Under the pieces are notes generated by a model. The model had not been told where the DNA came from and made no database searches. It was given only the letters and a program-made list of their open reading frames with translations. Shown here piece after piece: positions 1 to 6,076 of a stretch of 9,505 nucleotides of DNA (position 1 is its first letter; each line of letters starts with the position of its first letter). Source of the DNA: Rhodospirillales bacterium (GTDB taxonomy: Bacteria > Pseudomonadota > Alphaproteobacteria > Acetobacterales > Acetobacteraceae); the NCBI GenBank assembly GCA_018971455.1, contig JAGXAV010000046.1, positions 1 through 9,505 of the forward strand, in the 5' to 3' direction. A program made the position numbers and the translations under genes.

Positions 1-780
1 CTCGCGCCCATTGCCGTAGTACGGTTCGTAATCGTATTCGATATCCTCGTCGTCGATCCCGGCGAAATCCTCGAGCGGCGCCATGGCGCAGCCGATCAGT
101 CGCAGCCGGTGCGCCAGGGCGGCGAGGTCGCGCCGGCGGTAGATCACGCTGTCGCCGGTCTCGACCGTTGCGTCATCGGAACTTAGATTGAGCTCGGTGG
201 TGTGCACGGCAAAGCCGCCGGGTTTCAGCAGTTCGGTGCTGCGCAGCACGAATTGCAGCCCGGCCTCCAGGCTGCCGAGATGCTCGAAGCTGCAGGAACT
301 CCAGATGAAGTCGAAATGCCCGAGCCGGTCCGGCTCCAGCGCACGCATGTCCTGCGGCATGAAGCGCACGCGGGCGTCGAATTCGGCACGTGAGACAAAG
401 CCCGGCCAGTACAGTGCCTCGAGGGTCGCGGCGTGCTGGCCCGTTGTCGTCCAAGCTTTGGCCGCTTCGTCGGCGGCACCGAGATCCGTCGCCAGCACCT
501 CGGCGCCTGACGCCGCGAACAGCGACGCCAGCGGCTCCATCCCGACCGCAAAGCCGCAGCCGCGGCGCCCGCGCTCCAGCATGCCGCGCTCGCTGAGGGC
601 CTGCGCGATGGCGAGCCATTCCCAGTTCTTGCGGTGAAACCTCACCGCCGGCGAGGGCCGCAGGCGGCCATCCGGATCGGCTTCTGAAAACCGGGCCTCC
701 CATTTGCGGAGCCACTCGGTGTCCCAGTGGGCCCGGCGGCACACCATGGAGGTCAGCGGAAGCCGTGCGTCGTTGGCCAT
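1..780 (-). CDS. Class I SAM-dependent methyltransferase (3' end beyond window)
   Basis: Reading leftward from ATG at 780, 260 codons stay open to the window edge, so the C-terminus is missing. A SAM-binding Rossmann core is visible: GCGFAVG at residues 74-80 fits the glycine-rich motif I, followed by a second strand ending in the acidic D99 (EVLATD). FDFIWSSCSFEHLGS at 156-170 fits the strand-4/post-motif region, and LLKPGG at 184-189 is typical of class I methyltransferases. This subfamily, from family knowledge, often sits near glycosyltransferase or surface-polysaccharide genes; the methyl acceptor is unknown. It follows the ferritin-like gene by 41 bases on the same strand, so the two may be co-transcribed. 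No convincing ribosome binding site precedes the ATG, and an in-frame GTG lies 21 bases upstream at 801, so the start is uncertain. Confidence 0.85.
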   Translation of the reverse strand, partial: MANDARLPLTSMVCRRAHWDTEWLRKWEARFSEADPDGRLRPSPAVRFHRKNWEWLAIAQALSERGMLERGRRGCGFAVGMEPLASLFAASGAEVLATDLGAADEAAKAWTTTGQHAATLEALYWPGFVSRAEFDARVRFMPQDMRALEPDRLGHFDFIWSSCSFEHLGSLEAGLQFVLRSTELLKPGGFAVHTTELNLSSDDATVETGDSVIYRRRDLAALAHRLRLIGCAMAPLEDFAGIDDEDIEYDYEPYYGNGRE

Positions 781-821
781 GCCGCGTGCATATACTGGCA
801 CCGGCGGACGGGAAACCCCGC

Positions 822-1667
822 TCAGGCCGCCTCGGCGAATTGTGATGCAGGCCCGCCGCGCGCCACGAGCCGCGCGCGGCGACGGCGGAGCAAGGTCCAG
901 GCCAGCCGCGCCGACAGGGCCGACAGCCGGCCGCGCGGCGCCAGGCCGACCGATTTGAACACCATGCCCATGCCGCGCTCGATGTGGTGGAACCGATAGA
1001 CCATCATCGCCCCGGCCATGTAGGCGGCGATGCTGCGCGCATGGTCGTAGCCCGCCGAGACCGGCATGTTGCCGCAATGATAGGCGAAGGCGAGCTCGTC
1101 ATCCTCGCTCTCGCCGATGCGGCCGAAGGCGATGCGCAGCCGGCGCGCAAAGGAGATGTGCTCGCGCCCGAGATAGCGCCGCATATGGTCGTAGAACAGC
1201 TTGAAGTGCCGGTACTCGTCGGCCGCGATCAACTGGCAGACCTCGCGCAACACCGGCTCATGCGTCGCCTCCGCCAGGGCGGTGTAGTAGCTCGACGTGC
1301 CAGTCTCCACCATGCAGCGAGCAATCAGCTCGCCGGTGCGCGAGCCGCGGACGGAGGCGGTGGCGTCGAGCGGAATCTGATAGCCGGCACGGTAGCGGGC
1401 GAAGGCGGCGGCGAAATCCCAGCCGGGATCGGCCAGCATGGCCCAGCGCCCGAGGGCCTCGCCGTGCTGCACCTCCTCGGTGACCCAATTCTCCACCGCG
1501 GCGCGGAAATCCGGGTCGTCGGCGAACACGCGGTTGAGATAGACCCCGTAATCGGTGCCGTTGCGCTCCACCATCGCGGCCGCTTTCACCAGCGGCACGA
1601 TGTCGGGATCCAGCTTCGCGGGGTCGAAGCGATCCCAGGCCACCTGCTCGATGCGCCAATGCTTCAT
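822..1667 (-). CDS. Ferritin-like di-iron protein of unknown substrate
   Basis: 281-residue soluble, mostly helical protein. It shows a full set of carboxylate-bridged di-iron ligands arranged as in the ferritin-like / acyl-ACP desaturase superfamily: E34 in a first helix, E65xxH68 in the second (TEEVQH), E121 in the third (VETGTSSYY) and E151xxH154 in the fourth (ADEYRHF). Two ExxH motifs plus two single Glu are what a di-iron oxidase, desaturase or oxygenase needs. A further helical segment (205-235, with HHIERGMG) and a basic tail rich in Arg (260-270) follow. It may act on a lipid or other hydrophobic substrate, but nothing in the sequence fixes this. The first Met (ATG 1667) is used although no good ribosome binding site precedes it. 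It is divergent from gmhA and sits directly upstream of the methyltransferase. Family call is firm, function is open. Confidence 0.8.
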   Translation of the reverse strand: MKHWRIEQVAWDRFDPAKLDPDIVPLVKAAAMVERNGTDYGVYLNRVFADDPDFRAAVENWVTEEVQHGEALGRWAMLADPGWDFAAAFARYRAGYQIPLDATASVRGSRTGELIARCMVETGTSSYYTALAEATHEPVLREVCQLIAADEYRHFKLFYDHMRRYLGREHISFARRLRIAFGRIGESEDDELAFAYHCGNMPVSAGYDHARSIAAYMAGAMMVYRFHHIERGMGMVFKSVGLAPRGRLSALSARLAWTLLRRRRARLVARGGPASQFAEAA

Positions 1668-1702
1668 GGCGCCGATCTATCACCCCGCGCCGCGCCTTGT
1701 CG

Positions 1703-1731
1703 AACCACCGGCCGCCCCTGGCGGCCCGGTT
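1703..1731. repeat. GC-rich interrupted inverted repeat in the divergent gap
   Basis: GGCCGCC (1710-1716) and GGCGGCC (1720-1726) form a perfect 7-bp inverted repeat with a CCT loop. It is flanked by outer arms AACC (1703-1706) and GGTT (1728-1731), separated from the core by unequal bulges. It lies between the divergent ferritin-like gene and gmhA, so it could be an operator, a leader hairpin or a chance product of high GC. No regulator is recognisable. Confidence 0.4.
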
Positions 1732-1739
1732 GCACCTCG

Positions 1740-1751
1740 CGGCCCGGGCCG
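1740..1751. repeat. 12-bp perfect palindrome upstream of gmhA
   Basis: CGGCCCGGGCCG is a perfect 12-bp palindrome, 32 bases upstream of the gmhA start. It could bind a dimeric regulator, but a GC-only palindrome is not rare in DNA of this composition. Confidence 0.3.
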
Positions 1752-1772
1752 ATCCGCCATATGATCCCGCCC

Positions 1773-1778
1773 GGGAGA
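1773..1778 (+). promoter_or_regulatory. Ribosome binding site of gmhA
   Basis: GGGAGA ends 5 bases before ATG 1784. It decides for this start over the in-frame GTG at 1697, which would add 29 residues with no family resemblance and no ribosome binding site. Confidence 0.7.
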
Positions 1779-1783
1779 CATGC

Positions 1784-2422
1784 ATGACCGACGCCGCCGA
1801 CCAGCAATCCGCCCAGGCCGCCTATGCCGGCGCCTATCTCGCGCAGAGCGCGGCCGCGATCCAGGCCTTCGCCGCCGACCCTGCCGCCCGCGCGGTGATG
1901 CTGGAGATGGCCCGCGCCATCACCGCGTCGCTGCGTGGCGGGGGCAAGCTGCTCATTGCCGGCAATGGCGGCAGCGCGGCCGACGCCCAGCATATCGCCG
2001 GCGAGATGGTTGGCCGGCTGATGTTCGACCACGCCCCGCTGGCCGCCATTGCCCTGACCACGGACAGCTCGGGCCTGACCGCGATCGCCAATGATTACGG
2101 CTACGATGCCGTGTTCGAGCGCCAGCTGCGCGCGCTCGCCCGCCCGGGCGACGTCTTCCTCGGCATTTCAACCTCCGGCAACTCCCCCAGCATCCTCGCC
2201 CCGATCGCCGCCGCGCGGGAGATGGGCGTCGCGGCACTCGGCTTCACCGGCGCCGGCGGTGGGCGCATGGCCGGACTGTGCGACACGCTGCTCGCCGCGC
2301 CCTCGGGCTGGACGCCGATCATCCAGCAGATCCATATCACCGCCGCCCATCTGATCTGCGCGCTGGTAGAGCGCGCCATGTTCCCCGACCGGGCACCGCC
2401 CGCGCCGCTTACCCCCGGTTAA
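1784..2422 (+). CDS. gmhA: D-sedoheptulose 7-phosphate isomerase (phosphoheptose isomerase)
   Basis: 212-residue cytosolic SIS-domain enzyme that converts sedoheptulose 7-phosphate to D-glycero-D-manno-heptose 7-phosphate, the first step toward ADP-heptose for the LPS inner core. Visible motifs are [15 protein letters not shown] (60-74) and ISTSGNSPS (128-136), the sugar-phosphate binding loops, plus QQIHITAAH (181-189). The four zinc ligands known from E. coli GmhA map to H70, E74, Q181 and H189. The Glu at 74 speaks against the related replication protein DiaA, which lacks this ligand set. Length is slightly above the usual 190-200, owing to short N- and C-terminal extensions. It starts the plus-strand block; motB begins 63 bases after its stop, so co-transcription is possible. 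No other heptose-pathway gene (gmhB, hldE, hldD) is in the window. Confidence 0.92.
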   Translation: MTDAADQQSAQAAYAGAYLAQSAAAIQAFAADPAARAVMLEMARAITASLRGGGKLLIAGNGGSAADAQHIAGEMVGRLMFDHAPLAAIALTTDSSGLTAIANDYGYDAVFERQLRALARPGDVFLGISTSGNSPSILAPIAAAREMGVAALGFTGAGGGRMAGLCDTLLAAPSGWTPIIQQIHITAAHLICALVERAMFPDRAPPAPLTPG

Positions 2423-2485
2423 GCAAAACCCGCCATTCTCTCCCCGCTCCGGCAGGTGGGGCGAGCGAAAGGCACGGGATCGGGC

Positions 2486-3589
2486 ATGGGCGCCAAGCGC
2501 AGGAAGGGCGATCGCGGCGGCGTGGTCATCCGCAAGGAGGAAATCATCGAGGGCGGCCACCATGGCGGCGCCTGGAAGGTGGCCTATGCCGATTTCGTGA
2601 CCGCGATGATGGCGTTCTTTCTGCTCATGTGGCTGCTCAACGCCACCACCGAGGCGCAGCGCAAGGGCCTGGCGGATTATTTCACGCCCTCCAATGCGCT
2701 CAGCCACACCTCCTCCGGCTCGGGCCAGCCTTTTGGCGGGCACACACCCTACGACAGCGGCAACATGGTGTCCGACCGCGGCACGGCGGCCATCACCCCC
2801 GGCACCAAGCCGCCGCCGCCCGACAATCCGCAGACCGACCTGCCGCCCAACAACGCGCCCCCCGCCCACGGGGCCGCCAATCTGGCCGACAAGCCGGCCG
2901 CGGCACTCGGCAACGCCGCCACAAGCCAGAACCAGAAGGGCGCCAGAGCGCCCGGCGGCGGGCAGGCCGCCGCCCAGGCGCAGAGCCCCGGACAGGGCCG
3001 GTTCCTCGCCCATGCTGGCGCCGCCGCCCAGCCTGCCGAGGCACCGGACCCCAAGGCGCTGGCCGCGGCGGCGCTGAAGGCCGAGCTCGCCCGCCGCGAA
3101 GCCGCCGCCTTCAAATCCGCCGCCGCGCAGATCCGCGATGCCGTCCGAAACGATCCCCACCTCGCCGCCCTCGCGCGCCAGATCGCCATCGACGAGACGC
3201 CGGAGGGATTGCGCATCCAGCTGATGGACGAGGAGCACCAGCCGATGTTCGCCACCGGCTCGGCGACCCCGGATGAGCGGGCGAAATTGCTGCTGGAAAA
3301 GATCGCGCCGATCCTCGCCCGCCTGCCCGAGAGCATCTCCATCGCCGGCCATACCGATGCGGCGCCGTACAAGGGCGTCGGCATGTCCAACTGGGAGCTT
3401 TCGGCCGAACGCGCCAACGCCACCCGCCACCTGCTGATGATGGCCGGGCTGCCCGACAGCCGCTTCCGCAGCGTCACCGGCAACGCGGACCGCGACCTGC
3501 TGCTGCCGGCCGATCCTCTGGCCGCGGCCAATCGCCGGATCGCCATCCTGGTGCTGCGCGGCAGCGTCGGCCCACGCCCGGGGAAGTGA
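2486..3589 (+). CDS. motB: Flagellar stator protein MotB (OmpA-like peptidoglycan-binding)
   Basis: 367-residue inner-membrane stator subunit that anchors the MotA/MotB proton channel to peptidoglycan. Domain order: a basic cytoplasmic N-terminus (1-30); one transmembrane helix (about 34-52) containing AYADFVTAMMAFF, where D36 matches the essential proton-binding Asp; a Pro/Ala/Gly-rich periplasmic linker (about 70-187); an Ala-rich helical stretch (188-226); and an OmpA-family domain (about 235-360) with IAGHTD at 286-291 and NWELSAERA at 302-310. The linker is unusually long for MotB. ATG 2486 is preferred because the basic leader then begins with MGAKRRKG and a GGGA lies 6 bases before it. 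An in-frame GTG at 2456 would add ten residues. motA follows after 22 bases, the reverse of the common motA-motB order. Confidence 0.93.
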   Translation: MGAKRRKGDRGGVVIRKEEIIEGGHHGGAWKVAYADFVTAMMAFFLLMWLLNATTEAQRKGLADYFTPSNALSHTSSGSGQPFGGHTPYDSGNMVSDRGTAAITPGTKPPPPDNPQTDLPPNNAPPAHGAANLADKPAAALGNAATSQNQKGARAPGGGQAAAQAQSPGQGRFLAHAGAAAQPAEAPDPKALAAAALKAELARREAAAFKSAAAQIRDAVRNDPHLAALARQIAIDETPEGLRIQLMDEEHQPMFATGSATPDERAKLLLEKIAPILARLPESISIAGHTDAAPYKGVGMSNWELSAERANATRHLLMMAGLPDSRFRSVTGNADRDLLLPADPLAAANRRIAILVLRGSVGPRPGK

Positions 3590-3611
3590 CGGCGGCGGTG
3601 GGAATGATCGC

Positions 3612-4478
3612 ATGAACACGATCGGCGGCCTCGTCTTCGTGCTGGCCTGCGTCTTCGGCAGCTACCTGACGTCGGGCGGCAGCGTGGCGCCGCTGATCGA
3701 GGCGGTGCCGTTCGAGATGTGGACCATCGGGGGCGCGGCCATCGGCACCTTCATCATGTCCAACAGCATGCATGACATCAAGCACACGCTGTCCGGCTTC
3801 GGCAAGATCATGAAAGGCGCTGCCTACAGGAAAGCCGATTACGTCGAGCTGCTCAGCCTGCTCTACTTCTTCGTCCGCCTGGCCAGCACCAAGGGTTCGA
3901 TGGCGCTCGAACCACATATCGAAAAGCCCGAGGAGAGCACGGCGTTCCAGAAATTCCCCAAGGTGCTCGCCAACCACCACGCGAGCGCCATGATCTGCGA
4001 TTATCTGCGGATGGTTGGCATGAACGCCGACGACCCCAACCAGATCGAGGACGTGCTGGGCCGCGAGCTGAAGAAGACGCTGAACGAAGAGCTGCATGGA
4101 TCGCACGCCCTGCAATCCATGGCCGACGGGCTGCCGGCGCTGGGCATCGTCGCCGCGGTGCTGGGCGTCATCAAGACCATGTCGCACATCAACGAGCCGC
4201 CGGCGGTGTTGGGGGCGATGATCGGCGGGGCGCTGACCGGCACGTTTCTCGGCGTGCTGCTGGCCTATGGCATGGTCGGCCCCTTCGCCTCGCGCATGAA
4301 GGCGGTTGTCGAGGAGGAGAGCAAATATTTCGAGGTGGTGCGCGCCGTGCTGGTCGCCCATCTGCACGGCAACGCGCCGCAAGTCAGCGTCGAGACCGGG
4401 CGGAAGATGGCGCCCAACCAGCACATGCCGAGCTTCCAGGAACTCGAGGAAGCGGTGCAGAACCTGCAGATCGCCTGA
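3612..4478 (+). CDS. motA: Flagellar motor stator protein MotA
   Basis: 288-residue inner-membrane protein; with MotB it forms the ion channel that drives flagellar rotation. Four hydrophobic segments are visible: about 4-20, 34-50, 174-190 and 202-224. The two conserved channel prolines are present as P175 (DGLPALGIV) and P224 (YGMVGPFA). The large cytoplasmic loop between helices 2 and 3 carries LEPHIEKPEES (99-109), where E100 matches the charged residue that contacts the rotor protein FliG. The position of the partner Arg of E. coli MotA appears to hold a small residue, with R89 and K94 nearby. The C-terminal tail ends in a short acidic helix. ATG 3612 has a GGGA 8 bases upstream. It is the last gene of the plus block and faces the SDR gene across a hairpin. 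No other flagellar or chemotaxis gene is present. Confidence 0.95.
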   Translation: MNTIGGLVFVLACVFGSYLTSGGSVAPLIEAVPFEMWTIGGAAIGTFIMSNSMHDIKHTLSGFGKIMKGAAYRKADYVELLSLLYFFVRLASTKGSMALEPHIEKPEESTAFQKFPKVLANHHASAMICDYLRMVGMNADDPNQIEDVLGRELKKTLNEELHGSHALQSMADGLPALGIVAAVLGVIKTMSHINEPPAVLGAMIGGALTGTFLGVLLAYGMVGPFASRMKAVVEEESKYFEVVRAVLVAHLHGNAPQVSVETGRKMAPNQHMPSFQELEEAVQNLQIA

Positions 4479-4499
4479 CCCTGGCGCTGTAATGCTGGA

Positions 4500-4551
4500 G
4501 CAACGTCCGATCTGACCGACCGCGAGGCGGCTCAGTCAGACCGGACGTTGC
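4500..4551. terminator. Likely bidirectional terminator hairpin between convergent genes
   Basis: Arms 4500-4516 and 4535-4551 form a 17-bp stem with one mismatch; the outer part reads GCAACGTCCG and CGGACGTTGC. The 18-base loop holds a small nested hairpin, CCGC-GAG-GCGG (4520-4530). It lies 22 bases after the motA stop and directly after the SDR stop, so it can serve both strands. Neither side carries a clear T-tract, so it is not a textbook intrinsic terminator and may act as a barrier, RNA-end stabiliser or Rho-assisted site. Confidence 0.6.
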
Positions 4552-4552
4552 G

Positions 4553-5275
4553 CTAGATCGACAGCGCGCCGACGCTGGCGCCGCCGCAGACGAACAGCGT
4601 CTGGCCGGTGATGAAGCCGCTGTGCGGCGAGGCGAAGAAACCGACCGCGTGCGCCACATCCGCCGGGCGGCCGAGGCGGCGCACCGGAATGCTGGCGGCG
4701 AGGCGGGCCGCACGTTCGCTGCCCGGCGGGATGACCGCGTCGAACATCGCGGTTCCGCCCACCGGGCCGGGTGCGACCGCGTTGACCGTGATGCCGTCCG
4801 CCGCCAGTTCCAGCGCCCAGGTGCGCACCAGGCCGGCGATGCCGGCCTTGGTCGCGCTGTAGGCGGTGCGCGTTTCCGCGCCCAGTGCCGCGCGCGAGGA
4901 GAGCAGGATGATGCGGCCGAAGCCGGCGGCCCGCATCGCCGGCAGTGCGGCCTGCACCAGAACCATGGGCGCGACCAGATGCAGCCGCGCCAGCGCCTCC
5001 ACATCCTCCGCCCGCGCATCGGCGAGCAAGGCAGGGCGGATCACGCCCGCATTGTGGATGACGTGGCTGAAGGCGAAGCGCTGCGCAAGATCGGCGGCGA
5101 CGGCGCGGGTCGCCGCCACATCCATCAGATCGGCCGTCGCCGTGTGCAGGCGCGGATGAGACCAGTCGGGATCCTCCAGCGCCAGCGAAACGACGTCGTA
5201 GCCATCCGCCAGCAAAACCCGGCAGATCTCCGCCCCGATGCCGGACGATCCGCCGGTGACCAGCGCTGTCGGCAT
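4553..5275 (-). CDS. Classical short-chain dehydrogenase/reductase (intact)
   Basis: 240-residue NAD(P)-dependent oxidoreductase of the classical SDR type. TGGSSGIG (7-14) is the cofactor-binding glycine motif, NAG (75-77) the structural motif, and S126, Y139 and K143 (YSATK) the catalytic residues. The fourth member of the SDR tetrad, usually Asn in helix 4, appears to be H99 (RLHLVAP). VNAVAPGPV (184-192) and the C-terminal GFITGQTLFVCGG match FabG-like enzymes. E34, rather than a basic residue, follows the second strand, hinting at NAD preference (inference). Its ATG overlaps the TGA of the cyclase gene by one base (TGATG), so it is translationally coupled and the last gene of the operon. 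It could oxidise a 3-hydroxyacyl-CoA made in this pathway, or act as the active partner of the degenerate SDR domain encoded two genes upstream. Substrate unknown. Confidence 0.9.
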   Translation of the reverse strand: MPTALVTGGSSGIGAEICRVLLADGYDVVSLALEDPDWSHPRLHTATADLMDVAATRAVAADLAQRFAFSHVIHNAGVIRPALLADARAEDVEALARLHLVAPMVLVQAALPAMRAAGFGRIILLSSRAALGAETRTAYSATKAGIAGLVRTWALELAADGITVNAVAPGPVGGTAMFDAVIPPGSERAARLAASIPVRRLGRPADVAHAVGFFASPHSGFITGQTLFVCGGASVGALSI

Positions 5276-6048
5276 CAGGCGCCGATCAGGGCCAGCACGC
5301 GCAGCGGGCTGCCCGAGCCGCCCTTGATCTTGAGCGGCGGGCTGACGATGAGCGCGCCGGTCGGCGGCAGCTGATCAAGATTGGCCAGGCATTGCAGGCC
5401 GAACCGACCCTTGCCGTGCATGAAGAAATGCGCCGGGTACGGTGGCGTGAAGGCATGCGCCTGGCCGGCATCGGTGCCGATGGTCTCGACACCGAAGCCC
5501 AGCACGTCGCGCTGTTCGACCAGAAAGCGCACGGCATCGGGGTTCGGCCCGGGCGTGTGCGCGCCGTCCTCCTTCACGTTGGCATAGGCGGCCCCTGATT
5601 TCTTCGACCAGTCGGTGCGCAGGAACACCCAGTGCCCTGCGGGGATCCGGCCGTGCCTGGCCTCCCATGCCTCGATGATCGGCACGGTCAGGATGAAGTC
5701 GGCGTTCTCGCCGGCCTCGCGCGAACAGTCGATCACGCAGGCGGGGGCTATGAAGTTGCGGGCGGCGATGGTGTCTGTGGTGTTGTCGGGAAGGTCCTTT
5801 CCCGAGACCCAGTGGATCGGCGCGTCGAAATGCGTGCCGGTATGTTCGCCGCAGGAGAAATTGTTCCAGTACCATGCGGGGCCGCGGCTGTCGTAGCGCG
5901 ACACTTCCTCCAGCCGGAACGGCGCGCACTGGCCGAATTGCGGCGGCAGCGCGATGGTGGGGAAATCCGGCGACAAGGTCTGCGTCAGATCGACCACCCG
6001 GATCTTGCCGGCCATCAGATCGAGGGCGAAAGCGGCGAGGCTGCTCAT
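5275..6048 (-). CDS. Cyclase-family metal-dependent hydrolase (isatin hydrolase / KynB-like fold)
   Basis: 257-residue member of the cyclase family (PF04199), which includes kynurenine formamidase and isatin hydrolase. The signature is HTGTHFDAPIH at 69-79: H69, H73 and D75 match the metal ligands and H79 the nearby catalytic His of HxxxHxDxxxH. ETIGTDAGQAHA (188-199) and the C-terminal GGSGSPLRVLAL (243-254) are also family-typical. Length is nearer to isatin hydrolases (about 260) than to bacterial KynB (about 210). The family hydrolyses cyclic amides, imides or aryl formamides; the substrate here is unknown. ATG 6048 is chosen because of the good ribosome binding site before it and because homology begins there; the frame stays open further upstream only as a shadow of the preceding gene. 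A 28-base gap separates it from the DUF35-SDR gene, and its stop overlaps the SDR start. Confidence 0.85.
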   Translation of the reverse strand: MSSLAAFALDLMAGKIRVVDLTQTLSPDFPTIALPPQFGQCAPFRLEEVSRYDSRGPAWYWNNFSCGEHTGTHFDAPIHWVSGKDLPDNTTDTIAARNFIAPACVIDCSREAGENADFILTVPIIEAWEARHGRIPAGHWVFLRTDWSKKSGAAYANVKEDGAHTPGPNPDAVRFLVEQRDVLGFGVETIGTDAGQAHAFTPPYPAHFFMHGKGRFGLQCLANLDQLPPTGALIVSPPLKIKGGSGSPLRVLALIGA

Positions 6049-6056
6049 GTGCGTGA

Positions 6057-6062
6057 TCTCCC
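6057..6062 (-). promoter_or_regulatory. Ribosome binding site of the cyclase-family gene
   Basis: On the minus strand GGGAGA lies 8 bases before ATG 6048. This supports the internal start and excludes a 74-residue extension into the preceding gene. Confidence 0.65.
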
Positions 6063-6076
6063 GTGAGGTTTGGACG

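Noticed and set aside
1730..1765. TTGCAC and TATGAT as a sigma-70 promoter for gmhA
   Set aside because: The spacing is 24 bases instead of about 17, and the start site implied by TATGAT would fall on the ribosome binding site.
1784..2422. DiaA (replication initiation SIS protein) as identity of the SIS gene
   Set aside because: The zinc ligands H70, E74, Q181 and H189 of GmhA are all present, which DiaA does not keep.
2423..2485. Terminator hairpin between gmhA and motB (CCCC/GGGG around 2442-2461)
   Set aside because: Only about four base pairs with a 12-base loop and no T-tract.
2168..3619. 483-codon open frame on the minus strand opposite motB and the end of gmhA
   Set aside because: Its product is low-complexity, rich in Gly, Arg and Ala, with no domain, and it lies fully over well-supported plus-strand genes. 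Long antisense frames are expected at this GC content.
3474..4424. 316-codon minus-strand frame opposite motA
   Set aside because: His-, Asp- and Gly-rich shadow translation; motA on the other strand has all family hallmarks.
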